The notes beneath the pieces are model-generated. The model made no database searches. It was not told where the DNA came from and was given only the letters and a program-made list of their open reading frames with translations. A stretch of DNA of 64,000 nt, taken from contig NZ_FMBW01000069.1 in the NCBI RefSeq assembly GCF_900091725.1, positions 27,692 through 91,691 on the forward strand, in the 5' to 3' direction. This document shows, one piece after another, positions 9,494-18,053 of this stretch. The stretch is from Streptomyces sp. DvalAA-43 (lineage in GTDB: Bacteria > Actinomycetota > Actinomycetes > Streptomycetales > Streptomycetaceae). The position numbers and the translations under genes are program-made. How positions within the stretch are numbered: the stretch's first letter is position 1; each line of letters opens with the position of its first letter.

Positions 9494-11284
9494 TCAGCGG
9501 GCGACCGCGCCGTGCCCGCAGCGGAACAGCGGTTCGGCGGTGTCGAACGGGACGTCCTCGCGGGAGTCCTCGACGGCCCGCATGGAGGACGGGAGGTCGA
9601 AGGGGAGGGTGCCTTCGGCCACCGCGCGGCCGAAGGCCACATCGAGGACGATGTCGTCGTCGGCGCCGAAGCTGCCCAGGAGCAGGGCCGCCGCGGTGTC
9701 GAGCCCGGTGAGAACCGCGGGCCGGTCGAGCCGCACGTCGATGATGGTGGGGACGCTCGCACACAGCGCCCGCAGCCGGGCCAGTTCGGCGGCGGGAAAA
9801 TCGAGGGACCCGGCGTGGAAGTGCTGCTCCAAGAATCCCTCCCGCTTCTCGTACGGGGCGGTCAGACGCAGCACCGCGAGGTCGGCCTCTTCCGGGCGGT
9901 CGACGAGGTGGCCGTACCGGGCGGCCGTCTCGGGGGCGATGTTCTCCACATAGAGGGCCGGCACCTCGGGCAGTGTCCTCAGCGTCTCCGCGCGGCCGGT
10001 GAGCTGGACGAGGGATCGCAGCTGGACCCGGCGCCCCAGGAGGCGGGGCTCGGCCGCGCCGACCAGGGCGCTTGCCGCGTCGGTATCGACATACGGGTCG
10101 TCGAAGAGGCCGAGGCGGAACTTGTCGCGCAGGATGCGGCGTACGGAGGTGTCGATGCGGCCTTCGCCGACGGCGCCGGAACGGACGGCGTCGACGATCC
10201 AGTCGGGACGGGTCTCGCCGCCGAGCTGGTCGACGCCGGCATCGAGCTGCATGAGGACCTGCTCGGCGAGGGAGAGGTGTTCGACTCCCCAGTTCCGGGG
10301 CGGGAGTTGGACGACTCCGGGGAGCTCCATGCCGGTGAGGGAGTTGAAGTCGGTGCACACGACGCCGTCGAAGCCGTATCGGCCGCGGAGCAGCCCGGTG
10401 ATCACTTCGCGGTTGAAGTTGGCGGCGACCTCGGGCAGGCCGCTGCCGGTGGGGATCGAGTAGCAGGGCATGACCTGGGCGGTGCCGGCGGCGAACGCCG
10501 CTTCCCAGGGCCTGAGGTGGTATTCGAGGTTACCGCCGGGGAACGCCTGGTGCTTGCCGTACGCGAAGTGGGCGTCCTCCCCGCCCGCCTGCGGGCCGTG
10601 GCCGGGGAAGTGCTTGGTCATGCAGGCCACGCTGTCCGGGCCCAGGGTGTCGCCCTGCATCCCGCGGATGTAGGCGCCGAGCATCCGCGCGGCGCGGTCG
10701 GCGTCCTCGCCGAAGGTGCCGCTGATGCGGGCCCAGCGCGGTTCGGTGGCCAGATCGGCCATCGGATGGATGGCCACGCGGATCCCGACGGAGCGCAGTT
10801 CCCGGGCGGCGGCCGCGGCGAACTCCTCGACGAGTGCCGGATCGTCGGTGGCGGCCAGGCCGATCGGTTCGGGGCCCGGACTGAATCCGCCGTCGGTGTG
10901 GGCCGTCATGGGGTTGGCGGTGAATCCGTGACGGGGGTCGGAGGAGAGGGTCACCGGGATACCGAGGCGGGTGGCGGCGGCGAGGTCCTGGACGTGGTTG
11001 TTCCACGCGGCCATGGTGCCGGCGGAGGGGACCTGGATCATCGCGAAGTGGGTGATGTGCCGCTCGGCTATGAGACCGGCGCCGGACGGCATGAAGGAGT
11101 TGTCACCTGCGGCCATCCGGCCGTGGCACATCTGACCGGCCTTCTCCTCCAGGGTCATCCGGCCCAGGAGGTCCTCGACGCGGTCGTCGACCGGCAGGCG
11201 GGGGTCCTCGTACGGCTCCATGGTGCCGTTGTGGTTGAGGTCGCGGAACGGTGTGCCGTCGGGGTGGCGGAGGCGGGAGGTCAC
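9494..11284 (-). CDS. glycoside hydrolase family 3 (beta-glucosidase/beta-xylosidase-like)
   Basis: GH3 exo-glycosidase of 596 residues, lacking a signal peptide and the C-terminal fibronectin domain of larger members. The N-terminal barrel carries DLLGRMTLEEKAGQM and the nucleophile Asp312 in GFDGVVCTDFNSL. The KHFPGHG motif near residue 220 is the canonical substrate-binding stretch. The second (alpha/beta) domain follows to the end. GTG at 11284 has GAAAGG 7 bases upstream. It is the last gene of the leftward operon with the MFS transporter (46-base gap) and the phosphatase, and is convergent with the GH36 operon. The 272 bases between the operons hold no recognisable gene. The presence of both GH36 and GH3 suggests a mixed-linkage oligosaccharide. 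Confidence 0.92.
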   Translation of the reverse strand: MTSRLRHPDGTPFRDLNHNGTMEPYEDPRLPVDDRVEDLLGRMTLEEKAGQMCHGRMAAGDNSFMPSGAGLIAERHITHFAMIQVPSAGTMAAWNNHVQDLAAATRLGIPVTLSSDPRHGFTANPMTAHTDGGFSPGPEPIGLAATDDPALVEEFAAAAARELRSVGIRVAIHPMADLATEPRWARISGTFGEDADRAARMLGAYIRGMQGDTLGPDSVACMTKHFPGHGPQAGGEDAHFAYGKHQAFPGGNLEYHLRPWEAAFAAGTAQVMPCYSIPTGSGLPEVAANFNREVITGLLRGRYGFDGVVCTDFNSLTGMELPGVVQLPPRNWGVEHLSLAEQVLMQLDAGVDQLGGETRPDWIVDAVRSGAVGEGRIDTSVRRILRDKFRLGLFDDPYVDTDAASALVGAAEPRLLGRRVQLRSLVQLTGRAETLRTLPEVPALYVENIAPETAARYGHLVDRPEEADLAVLRLTAPYEKREGFLEQHFHAGSLDFPAAELARLRALCASVPTIIDVRLDRPAVLTGLDTAAALLLGSFGADDDIVLDVAFGRAVAEGTLPFDLPSSMRAVEDSREDVPFDTAEPLFRCGHGAVAR

Positions 11285-11330
11285 AGTCGTGCCTTTCGTC
11301 GGATGGCGCGGGATGCGGGTGCTGCGAGGG

Positions 11331-12656
11331 TCAGTCGCGGGTGAGGCGTGGGTGCCGGATCAGCGGGGTGAGGGCCACGGCCGCGAGCGCGGCGAGGGTT
11401 CCGCCGAGGTAGAGCGCGAAGTAGTTCTTGCCGTCGGTCGCCGGTCCGATCGGGTCCGTGCCGAGGCCCAGGAGGAGTGGGGCGAGCAGGGGGGCGATGG
11501 ACTGCGGCAGGGATTTGGCGATGTTGAACACGCCGAGCCAGCGGGCGGCGTCGGTGCTGGTGGGCATGACGCGCAGGACCAGGGCCATGTCGACGGCGTA
11601 GAAGGCGCCGAGACCGATGGCGGCGACAGTGGTGGCCAGGTAGATCGGCCACACGGACGCGGACAGCATCTTGATGGTCATGGCGGCGGCCATCAGCAGA
11701 CCGGAGGTGACGACGAAGGCGCGGTAGGCGCCGGTGCGGGAGGCCAGTTTCCCGAACACCGCAGCGGCGACGACGTTGCCGACGACGGAGAGCATGCCGG
11801 TGGTCGCGACGAGGGCGGCGGCCTCGGCCGTCGACATCTCCAGGCGGGACATCAGGTAGTAGAGGCCGAACGTGCCGATCAGGGCGTTGGCGCCCTGGAG
11901 CAGGAAGCGCTGCAGCCATACCGCGGTGAAGGCCGGGGAGGTGCGCGGGTCGAACAGCAGGCTGGTGAAGACCGAGCGCAGGCTCACCGGGGTCCGCTCC
12001 CTGGCGGGGACGGCCTTCTCGCCGCGCAGCAGGGTCCACGAAACGGCGGCGCCCGCGGCACCGGCGATGCCGGGGACCAGCAGCAGGGCCGTGGTGTTGT
12101 CGGGTATGAGGCCGACGAGGAGAAAGGCGGGGAAGACCGAGGCGAACTGGGCGGCTCCGAACAGTCCGGACACGGTGGCCTGTTGTGCGGCCGGCACCCG
12201 GTCGGCGATCACGGCCGCGAGAGCGGCGAGCGCCGCGTTGTACGCGGCCTGGGAGAGGACCCAGCCCAGCACCAGCTGGGCGGGTGAGGACGCCGTGGCC
12301 ATCACCACGGCGGCCGGCAGCCCGGCGGCGAGACCGCCGAGAATCCACGGCCTGCGTCTGCCGAAGCGCCCGGCGGTGCGGTCCGACAGATGACCGAAGA
12401 CCGGATTGAGGACGAACGCGGCGATGGCCCCGGCCGCCATGACGGAGCTCAGCACGCTCTCCTTGTCGTCCGGCGCGATCTCGTTGACCTTCAGGCCGAG
12501 AGAGGCGACCAGCGGCATGGCGAACCCGATCCCGATCAGGAGCTCGGTGAAGACCAGCCCGGCGATGACCCGACGCGGAGCCGGGGCCTCGTCCCCGGGA
12601 AGACGGTCGGCGGGTGGCGGCTGGGGGACGGGGGTCTTGCGCAGCATGTCGGTCAT
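11331..12656 (-). CDS. MFS sugar transporter
   Basis: Polytopic major-facilitator protein of 441 residues, with about 12 predicted helices. The family loop motif appears as GHLSDRTAGRFGRRRPW, between helices 2 and 3, which resembles the glycoside-pentoside-hexuronide and sucrose-type cation symporters rather than drug exporters. The start ATG overlaps the stop of the upstream phosphatase gene (ATGA at 12656-12653), and the GH3 gene follows. Import of a glycoside that GH3 then cleaves is the simplest reading; export cannot be excluded. Confidence 0.87.
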   Translation of the reverse strand: MTDMLRKTPVPQPPPADRLPGDEAPAPRRVIAGLVFTELLIGIGFAMPLVASLGLKVNEIAPDDKESVLSSVMAAGAIAAFVLNPVFGHLSDRTAGRFGRRRPWILGGLAAGLPAAVVMATASSPAQLVLGWVLSQAAYNAALAALAAVIADRVPAAQQATVSGLFGAAQFASVFPAFLLVGLIPDNTTALLLVPGIAGAAGAAVSWTLLRGEKAVPARERTPVSLRSVFTSLLFDPRTSPAFTAVWLQRFLLQGANALIGTFGLYYLMSRLEMSTAEAAALVATTGMLSVVGNVVAAAVFGKLASRTGAYRAFVVTSGLLMAAAMTIKMLSASVWPIYLATTVAAIGLGAFYAVDMALVLRVMPTSTDAARWLGVFNIAKSLPQSIAPLLAPLLLGLGTDPIGPATDGKNYFALYLGGTLAALAAVALTPLIRHPRLTRD

Positions 12657-13543
12657 GAGTGGGGTTCTCCTGCGGGGTGGGAGGGCGACGAGGAGGCGGA
12701 GAAGACGGGCTGAGGAGCCGCGGTGGCAGAGAGGGCAGGCCGACGAGCCGCAGCGGCGGTCGCGGGCAGGGCGGTCGCGGCGGCGGCCTCGGCGACGGCC
12801 TTGGCGCGGAAGCCGTCGATGGCGGCCGCCTCGACCCCGCAGCCCAGCAGGAACCCCTCGGCGCTGCCGTGACGGGCCCGCATGGTCTTGAGGAAGACCT
12901 CGATCGCCTCCCGTGGGGCTTGGAGCAGCGGCGCGGGAACGGCCGGCCGTCCCGCCACCCCGTCCCCCTCGTCGCCTACCGCGCCGTCGTTCAGGGCGAT
13001 GCGGTGCCGGGTGGCGAGAGCGGCGAGGATCTCCGGGAGCGCGGTGGCCGTACGGACATAGTCGTCGGCGATCTTGTCGTCGGACACTCCCGCGAGTTCC
13101 AGTAGCAGTGCCACCAGGAGACCGGTGCGGTCCTTCCCCGCGGCGCAGTGCAGGAGTGCCGCGCCCGGTCCGGCGGCGGCCCGGACCGCGTCGGCCACGG
13201 CCGTGGGGGCGGACGCGGCGAGGTCGGCGTAGAACCGGCCCAGATCGGCGGAGGTCCGCAGGGAAGCAATACCCGGCCCGGCGATGGCGTCCGTGTCGTC
13301 CGGAACGATGGGCGCCCGGACGACGGTGATGCCCGCCTCTTCGGCGGCTGCCCAGTCGTCGTCGCCGCGCTCGTCGGGACTGCGCAGGTCCACGATGACG
13401 CGGATGCCGCGGGTGTACAGCTCTCTGACGGTTGCGGCGTCCGCGACGGGGTCGGGCTGGGCTGAGCGGAACAGGATTCCCGGGCGGATACGCTCACCGC
13501 GGGGGTCGGCGGAAGCCGGGTCGCGGAAGTTCAGCAGGGGCAT
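12653..13543 (-). CDS. tyrosine/dual-specificity-type protein phosphatase
   Basis: Cysteine-dependent phosphatase of the PTP/DSP superfamily, 296 residues. The P-loop HCAAGKDRTG supplies Cys133 and Arg139 (CX5R). An upstream IVDLRSPDE segment is typical of actinobacterial PtpB-like enzymes, whose substrates can be phosphotyrosine or phosphoinositides. The C-terminal 45 residues are Ala-rich and low in complexity. ATG 13543 has AGGAAGG 6 bases upstream. It is the first gene of the phosphatase-MFS-GH3 operon and lies 34 bases downstream of a strong palindromic operator, which makes it the direct target of the divergent GntR regulator. A phosphatase heading a sugar operon is unusual; it might act on a phospho-sugar or on a regulator. 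Confidence 0.87.
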   Translation of the reverse strand: MPLLNFRDPASADPRGERIRPGILFRSAQPDPVADAATVRELYTRGIRVIVDLRSPDERGDDDWAAAEEAGITVVRAPIVPDDTDAIAGPGIASLRTSADLGRFYADLAASAPTAVADAVRAAAGPGAALLHCAAGKDRTGLLVALLLELAGVSDDKIADDYVRTATALPEILAALATRHRIALNDGAVGDEGDGVAGRPAVPAPLLQAPREAIEVFLKTMRARHGSAEGFLLGCGVEAAAIDGFRAKAVAEAAAATALPATAAAARRPALSATAAPQPVFSASSSPSHPAGEPHS

Positions 13544-13577
13544 AGGAGCCTTCCTGAGTCGGGAACTACACAAGCAG

Positions 13578-13598
13578 GACATCTAGATGTCTACATGT
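13578..13598. promoter_or_regulatory. GntR/HutC operator palindrome
   Basis: GACATCTAGATGTC is a perfect 14-bp palindrome (13578-13591) directly followed by a second dyad, ACATGT (13593-13598). Such TGTCTA/TAGACA-like arms are typical of HutC-subfamily GntR regulators. It lies 34 bases upstream of the phosphatase gene and about 130 before the divergent gntR gene, so one regulator could control both. Confidence 0.65.
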
Positions 13599-13725
13599 CC
13601 CTGGTGGGGTTCTGTCTCGAACTCAGTGGTCGCTCTGCTGAACCTTGGATGAACGGGCGGTCCCCGGGGCCCCTTCGTACGCGATCGCGCAGGTCGCCTG
13701 CCCCTTCGACTCGTAGGATCCAGGG

Positions 13726-14511
13726 GTGTCGAACCGCAGAAGAACCGCCCCGATCTATCTGCAGCTCGCCCGGAGGATCCAGGACCGGATCGACTCCGGC
13801 GACCTGCCGTCCGGCTCCCGGCTGCCCAGCGAGCCGGAACTGTGCGAGGAGTTCGACGTCAACCGGCTGACGATCCGCCAGGCCATCGCCGAACTCGAAC
13901 GCGCCGCCTCCGTCGAGATCCGCAGGGGGGTGGGCACGTTCGTCCGCTCCCCCATCGCGCGCGTCTCGATCGCGGTCGACCCGCGAAGCCAGCGCTTCGA
14001 CCTGGGCAGCCTCACCGCTGCCATCCCCCACGGGGCGACCGAGGCCGGTGACGTCGAGGACGGCGCCGAGCGGATCACCGCCGTCGTCCCCTCGCCCCGC
14101 ACCCCGGCCGACACCGGGGCCGCGGGCCATCTGCGGTGCGATCCCGCCGAACTCTCACGCCTGGAGAGCATCATCTTCATCGGCCCCGAGCCGTGGGGCG
14201 TCAACAGCTACTGGCTGAAGTCCTCGCTCCTGCCCGAGGAACTGTCCGCCCCCCGGCGAGTGGACAACGTCGTCCGTGTCCTGTCCCGGAGCGCCGACAT
14301 CGTCCTGGAGTACGACTGGCGGGCCTTCAGCGCCATCGGGGCCGACATCGGCGACGCCGACCTCCTCGGTGTCCCGGCGGGCGCCCCGCTCCTCGTCCGC
14401 GAAGGCGTGAGCTGCAGCCCCGACGGAGAGCCCGTGCTGTTCGTGCGACGCCGCATCAATGGCGAACGCGCCCGCTTCGTCCTCAACTTCCGCCCGGACG
14501 GCGACAGCTGA
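13726..14511 (+). CDS. GntR-family transcriptional regulator, HutC subfamily
   Basis: One-component repressor of 261 residues. The N-terminal winged helix carries the GntR signature GSRLPSEPELCEEFDVNRLT, at about residues 26-45. The C-terminal ligand-binding domain has the UbiC-like (UTRA) pattern ending in GEPVLFVRRRINGERARF. GTG 13726 is the likely start. It is divergent from the phosphatase-MFS-GH3 operon, with a palindromic operator between them, so it probably represses that operon until a sugar or sugar phosphate binds. It is separate from the ROK regulator, so the locus has two independent inputs. Confidence 0.9.
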   Translation: MSNRRRTAPIYLQLARRIQDRIDSGDLPSGSRLPSEPELCEEFDVNRLTIRQAIAELERAASVEIRRGVGTFVRSPIARVSIAVDPRSQRFDLGSLTAAIPHGATEAGDVEDGAERITAVVPSPRTPADTGAAGHLRCDPAELSRLESIIFIGPEPWGVNSYWLKSSLLPEELSAPRRVDNVVRVLSRSADIVLEYDWRAFSAIGADIGDADLLGVPAGAPLLVREGVSCSPDGEPVLFVRRRINGERARFVLNFRPDGDS

Positions 14512-14599
14512 CGGACAGAGCGGTCGGCGGTCGGTTCCTCAGGCGCGGACCGGCGCGCCCTCGGCGAGCTCCGGACCGAGCCGGAGGTCACCCCGGGAG

Positions 14600-14905
14600 G
14601 TGATCCGGAATTTGCGGTCGGCCTACCAGGCAGGGCCCGGACCTTGACGGGGCGCCGGATCCGCGAAAGCCTTCCTCGCCCACATCCGTGACATGCGGAA
14701 ACGAGGAATCCGCACCTTCTCCTCGGTCGGATACGCCATGGACGCTTCCCATCCCGCCTGTTCTCCGTCAACGCCGCCTGGTTCGAACTCAGCCTCGCGG
14801 CCCTCGGCCTTCTGGCCTGGACCCGCGTCCGGCTGCCGCCCTCCGATCCGGCCAAAGGGAGGACCTGGCTGCCCAGGCCCGGCTGGCCCCGGGTCGACTG
14901 TGGCC
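14600..14905 (+). pseudogene. IS1380-type transposase remnant
   Basis: Fragments resembling the middle and C-terminal part of IS1380-family transposases. One frame gives AFLAHIRDMRKRGIRTF, then a shift leads to RLFSVNAAWFELSLAALGLL, a typical C-terminal segment. The ends and the catalytic core are missing, so the copy is dead. It is followed immediately by a MITE-like element. Confidence 0.5.
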
Positions 14906-14911
14906 CGGAGC

Positions 14912-15083
14912 GCCTAAGGGCTGTCCCGTAGTCCCTGGTGGATCAGCGTGTGGCGTCGGACGCGGTGCATCGCAAGGCGGAGGGACGCCCGAATACTGGA
15001 TGTATTCGGGCGTTCCGACAACGCGGCGAGGTGCCGTGGCCGTCGTCGCACGCCCACCAGGGATTACGGGACAGCCCTTAGGC
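14912..15083. mobile_element. MITE-like inverted-repeat element
   Basis: About 172 bases bounded by near-perfect inverted repeats of about 30 bases: the left end reads CCTAAGGGCTGTCCCGTA and the right end is its complement, with one mismatch further in (GTAGTCCC against GTAATCCC). The centre contains a second hairpin, CGCCCGAATAC/GTATTCGGGCG. It has no coding capacity. Ends with GGGCTGTCCCGTA recur in Streptomyces genomes from memory; a transposase supplied in trans is assumed. Confidence 0.7.
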
Positions 15084-15109
15084 TGTCACCAGTACGAAAG
15101 GGCGGTGCC

Positions 15110-15514
15110 ATGGATGCTGACTCCCAGACCAGGGACGCGGTCGAGGAGCATTGGCGGGCCTCGGAACGCGGGGACACCGAAGCCGAGCACGCCATCTATG
15201 CCACGGACGCGATCCTGGACTACCCGCAGTCAGGCGAGCGGTTCCGAGGCCGAGCGGCGATCTCGGCGCAACGCGGCGGGCACCCGGCCGACCGGCACTT
15301 CGCCGTCCAGCGGATCACCGGCCATGCGAATCTGTGGGTGAGCGAATGCGTCATCACCTACGACGGTGCGCCTTCGCACTCGGTGAGCATCATGGAATTC
15401 GCCGACCAGCACGTGGTGCACGAGACGCAGTACTTCTCCGACCCCTTCGACGCGCCGGCTCGGCGGGCCGCGCTCGCGGAGCCGATGCCGGGCCGGACCA
15501 TCGCCGGAGCCTGA
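15110..15514 (+). CDS. SnoaL-like/NTF2-fold family protein
   Basis: Small protein of 134 residues with the NTF2-like cone fold pattern: an N-terminal helix (RDAVEEHWRASERGD), the motif ATDAILDYPQSGERFRGR near residue 35, and a beta-rich remainder ending in HVVHETQYFSDPF. Relatives serve as polyketide cyclases, isomerases or stress-associated binding proteins, so function is open. ATG 15110 is preceded by GAAAGGGCGG. The gene begins only 27 bases after the right end of the MITE-like element, which therefore probably replaced or modified its promoter. Confidence 0.75.
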   Translation: MDADSQTRDAVEEHWRASERGDTEAEHAIYATDAILDYPQSGERFRGRAAISAQRGGHPADRHFAVQRITGHANLWVSECVITYDGAPSHSVSIMEFADQHVVHETQYFSDPFDAPARRAALAEPMPGRTIAGA

Positions 15515-15552
15515 TCCTTGGGCTTGCTCGGGTCAGCCGGGTGACGCTCCTC

Positions 15553-15770
15553 TCACATTGTTGAAGTTCCAGGAACTCCTCTTGCGAGGGCTTCCAACGC
15601 CTCCAGCAGATGAGCGCGCAGGCGAGGGGTGAGGAAGGCTTCATGGATGTCGTCGCGGATCTCCCAGCGGATCCGCAGGCGACGGAACCAGTGCAGGCGG
15701 GCGAACGTACGCTCCACGACCCAGTGTTGAGTTTCCTGATGGCCGGGTGCGTGACCTGCGGTCGGGGCAT
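15553..15770 (-). pseudogene. IS5-family transposase C-terminal remnant
   Basis: The residues HWVVERTFARLHWFRRLRIR and WEIRDDIHEAFL match the conserved C-terminus of IS5-type transposases. A one-base shift then moves the expected LACALICWRR tail to another frame. The N-terminal two thirds are absent. Confidence 0.7.
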
Positions 15771-15804
15771 CCGTCGGGGCCCGGCTACGGCTCGTACCGG
15801 TCAC

Positions 15805-16309
15805 CGGAGCGGTAGAGCGAAGCCCAGCTGCGGGTCACGCAGCGCGTCGGTGGGGCTTGAGAAGCTCGTGGGTGTGTGGCAACTGGTCGTTCTGCTACGA
15901 GGAATACGGCACCGTGGGCATGAGGGCGGGCACTCTTTCCACCCTTTCCCAGGGTACGGAGACCATCGGTGAGTTGCGGGGCGCAGACGGCACGAACCGC
16001 TTTGCGCACTGGCGACACGGGCATCGCACGGAACAAGTCGAACCCGGGGCCTCGTCGACCGAGCGGTGCCACATCAGGCAACGTTCGCCTCGGTCTCGCC
16101 GGTGGGACGCGGCACGTAGTCTCGCGGGGGGCACCTAGAACGCCGGAACCGTCGCCATGCACATGGCCATGGCATATCGGGCGGCACTCCACCTCGCTGC
16201 CATCCTCGTCCGGGCTCGTAGATGACCATGGCCGGAGCGACGGCGGCGCTGGACTTCCGAGCAGGAAAATCCGGTGGCCCCGGCATGAAGGCACGCATAG
16301 CATCCGCGC
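15805..16309. other. gene-free stretch
   Basis: No reading frame here has plausible start signals, codon bias or recognisable family. A long leftward frame overlapping the acetyltransferase gene is an antisense shadow. The stretch probably holds the promoter of the acetyltransferase and debris of the neighbouring IS5 copy. Confidence 0.4.
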
Positions 16310-16915
16310 ATGACCGAAGACACCGCGATGCGCGAGGGCATCGAGCACGACGCAGAGGTTGAAAGAGAACTTTCCTGGCGTGCCAAGTCCATCGGTCTCG
16401 CGGCAGTCGACATGGACGACGCCGAGCTCTTGCACAGTTGGCGATCCGACCCGGTCACCGCCTATGAAATCGGTGCCTGGCCGCGCTCCCTCACCGCGAT
16501 GCGCGAGCGCATCGAGCGCGACAGTGCCGACGACGATCGCGACGACTTCCTCGTCCTGCTCCCTGACAGAACCCCTATCGGCCACACTGCGCTGAGCGGC
16601 CAGAACATCGTCAACGGCACAGCACAGGTCGAGCTGATGCTGGCCCCTCAGCATCGCGGACACGGCCACGGCACCGACGCCCTCGACGCTCTGGTGGACC
16701 TGGCGTTCGGCGAACTCCCCATGCATCGCCTCACGGCAGAGACCCACACCGACAACGCCCCCGCCCTCGCCGTCCTCGCCAGGTCAGGCTTCGTGCGCGA
16801 GGGCACCAGCCGCGCCGCATGTCTCCATCGCGGCCGCCGCCACGACCTCGCCGTGTTCTCACTGCTCCGCCCCGAATGGGAAACGCTGAACCGCCCTCGT
16901 GCCTGGGACGCCTGA
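16310..16915 (+). CDS. GNAT-family N-acetyltransferase
   Basis: Acetyl-CoA-dependent acetyltransferase, 201 residues, of the RimJ/RimL-like branch. Motif A is QHRGHGHGTDAL near residue 118 (Q/R-x-x-G-x-G/A). It is followed by HRLTAETHTDNAPALAVLARSGF, the usual beta5-alpha4 segment of this subfamily. An N-terminal extension of about 25 residues precedes the fold; an in-frame ATG at 16328 is an alternative start, and neither has a good ribosome site. It is convergent with the nitrilase gene 79 bases away. The substrate may be a protein N-terminus, an antibiotic or a small amine; not predictable. Confidence 0.85.
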   Translation: MTEDTAMREGIEHDAEVERELSWRAKSIGLAAVDMDDAELLHSWRSDPVTAYEIGAWPRSLTAMRERIERDSADDDRDDFLVLLPDRTPIGHTALSGQNIVNGTAQVELMLAPQHRGHGHGTDALDALVDLAFGELPMHRLTAETHTDNAPALAVLARSGFVREGTSRAACLHRGRRHDLAVFSLLRPEWETLNRPRAWDA

Positions 16916-16994
16916 CCAGACGGAAAGCACCTGCCCAGTTCCCAGCCCAGTCCGGCGTGGCACCCCTCAGAACATCAAGGAGACAGGCTCTGGA

Positions 16995-18053
16995 TCAGGA
17001 GTCGTCCGGCTCGGGATGCCAAGGTCGGCCCGAGAGCGGGCGGCCGTCCGTGGTCTCGGGCCTTTCGTCGCCCGCGGAGGCGGGCCATCGGCGGTCGCCC
17101 TCGTCGTGCCAGAGCGGCCGGTGGTCGACACGCAGGCCGAGGACCTCCGGTCGCGCGTAGTGGCCGCGCGAGTCGACCCAGACCTTGACGGTGTCGAGGT
17201 CGTCGAGGTTGATCGCGGCGGTGACGAGCCGCTCCTCGGGGCCGGTGTGGGGGCCTGCCAGATACTGGGTGAAGGGATGGATCACCGCCGACCAGCCGCC
17301 ACCCGCGGTGATGTGCTCCTGCGGGCCGAGGGCGGACGCCATCCAGCGCAGACACGTCCGGTCGACCGGGTTGCCCGCGGAGACCACGAACACCTGGGCG
17401 GTGAGAGCGTGGGTCTTCATCATCGCGTCGATCTGTACGTCGGCGACGTTCTGGAAGCCGGCCATGGTGGACAGGCCGGGCCAGGCCGCCGCGTGGATCT
17501 CCTGGCCCTGGGCGATCAGGGCCTGCCGGGCCAGGTTCATGGTGTGCTCCCAGCAGGCCAGTCCGCCGATCCGGCCAAGCGCGCTGTCGAACACCCGGAG
17601 CGTGGCGCCGCCGCCCTGGGCCCACACGATCCGTTCGGCGTAAGTGGGCTGGAGCTTGCGGTGCACTCCGAGCAGGGCACCGTCGGGGTCGATGAAGACC
17701 TGGCTGTTGAAGCAGGTGCGGGTACCTACAAGGCGTTCGCTGACGCCGAGGACCGCCCCGGCGCCGGCCCGTCGGCAGGCCGACTGGACCCGGGCGATCT
17801 GAGGCCCCGGCACCTCGACGGACGCCCCGGCGTAGGCGGCGTTGACGGCCTGCTGGTCCAGCGGGGCGTACGCCTCGATCCAGTACGGGTAGCCGGGCAC
17901 GAAGGCCTCCGGAAACACCAGCAGGTCGACGCCTTCCCGGCCGGCCTGTTCGATGAGGGCGACGGCCTTGTCGACCGTCGCCTCGGTGTCCATGAACACT
18001 GGCGCGGCATGGACCGCCGCGACCGTTCGTCTCCCGGCGGCGGAAGAAGACAT
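16995..18053 (-). CDS. nitrilase (carbon-nitrogen hydrolase)
   Basis: Aliphatic or aromatic nitrilase, 352 residues, converting R-CN to R-COOH and ammonia. The catalytic triad is complete: Glu49 in FPEAFVPGYP, Lys133 in HRKLQPTYAER and Cys167 in GLACWEHTMN, with the nitrilase-type ACWEH context rather than that of amidases. Length and C-terminal segment fit branch-1 nitrilases. ATG 18053 has GAGGAGG 6 bases upstream, so the long leftward extension of the frame is not coding. It stands alone between two acetyltransferase genes, with 840 gene-free bases upstream that must contain its promoter. Confidence 0.93.
   Translation of the reverse strand: MSSSAAGRRTVAAVHAAPVFMDTEATVDKAVALIEQAGREGVDLLVFPEAFVPGYPYWIEAYAPLDQQAVNAAYAGASVEVPGPQIARVQSACRRAGAGAVLGVSERLVGTRTCFNSQVFIDPDGALLGVHRKLQPTYAERIVWAQGGGATLRVFDSALGRIGGLACWEHTMNLARQALIAQGQEIHAAAWPGLSTMAGFQNVADVQIDAMMKTHALTAQVFVVSAGNPVDRTCLRWMASALGPQEHITAGGGWSAVIHPFTQYLAGPHTGPEERLVTAAINLDDLDTVKVWVDSRGHYARPEVLGLRVDHRPLWHDEGDRRWPASAGDERPETTDGRPLSGRPWHPEPDDS

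Noticed and set aside
14776..14800. GGTTCGAACTC resembling a tRNA T-loop
   Set aside because: It lies inside the transposase remnant and no acceptor or anticodon arms can be drawn around it.
15785..16747. A 320-codon leftward frame covering the acetyltransferase gene
   Set aside because: Antisense shadow with no start signal or family; the rightward GNAT motifs are clear.
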